Shown piece by piece: positions 20,567 through 20,577 of a stretch of 20,577 nt of DNA. Each line of letters opens with the position of its first letter. Position 1 is the stretch's first letter. The stretch is taken from positions 1-20,577 of the forward strand of contig DATGEP010000133.1 of assembly GCA_035310125.1 (NCBI GenBank), in the 5' to 3' direction. The notes beneath the pieces are model-generated. The model saw only the letters and a program-made list of their open reading frames with translations. It had not been told where the DNA came from and made no database searches. A program made the translations under genes and the position numbers. This DNA comes from DATGEP01 sp035310125 (lineage in GTDB: Bacteria > Chloroflexota > Ktedonobacteria > Ktedonobacterales > JADMIN01).

Positions 20567-20577
20567 ATGCGTCTCAT
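20567..20577 (+). CDS. Possible start of the next gene
   Basis: An ATG at 20567 follows GGAGG (20551-20555) after 11 bases, a slightly long but usable spacing. Only three full codons (Met-Arg-Leu) fit before the window ends, so nothing can be said about the product. Confidence 0.3.

Overview
The window is about 20.6 kb of GC-rich, densely coded bacterial chromosome. It carries a mixed housekeeping set: replication (holA, dnaA), rRNA methylation, YvcK, RidA, an ECF transporter, and a complete ABC-exporter/two-component operon. Gene content, a GC-rich style with many GTG/TTG starts, an exported GerMN lipoprotein and many small palindromic dispersed repeats fit a Chloroflexota-type organism. That placement is inference from style and family content, because no 16S or marker phylogeny is possible from the window alone. 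No rRNA, tRNA, CRISPR array, transposase or phage gene was recognised.

Layout. 1-1033 (+): end of an ECF transporter ATPase and its EcfT membrane subunit. 1127-4095 (-): a GT-C membrane glycosyltransferase and holA. 4096-5095: a 1-kb gene-poor island made largely of repeats, with six copies of a 20-bp word partly in a 43-bp period, a REP-like hairpin and fragments of other dispersed elements. 5096-8289 (-): HAD-IIA phosphatase, dnaA with a very long linker, and ridA. 8398-11327 (+): an uncharacterised acidic protein whose promoter predicts a leaderless mRNA, yvcK, and a GerMN lipoprotein behind a perfect CRP-type operator. 11441-12280 (-): an isocitrate lyase/PEP mutase family enzyme, divergent from an RlmI-type methyltransferase (12533-13732, +). 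14097-20359 (+): a five-gene operon (HlyD/MacA-like adaptor, MacB-type ATPase, MacB-type permease, OmpR-family regulator, HAMP histidine kinase) closed by a clear rho-independent terminator. The last bases may start another gene.

How it works together. The five-gene operon looks like a self-contained exporter with its own sensor pair. Translational coupling (4-bp overlap between ATPase and permease, 1-nt gap between regulator and kinase) and the terminator after the kinase support one transcript. Overlapping palindromes in its 364-bp upstream region are the best candidate operator.

The least ordinary features are these. Palindromic repeat-type DNA has been taken in frame into the flexible linkers of two replication proteins, HolA and DnaA. 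A REP-like element supplies the dnaA stop codon. The 43-bp-period array upstream of holA is stop-free over about 600 bases behind an ideal Shine-Dalgarno. A textbook TGTGA-N6-TCACA site precedes the GerMN lipoprotein gene. I did not find a clear candidate for an entirely new multi-gene system; the repeat biology around the replication genes is the strongest lead.
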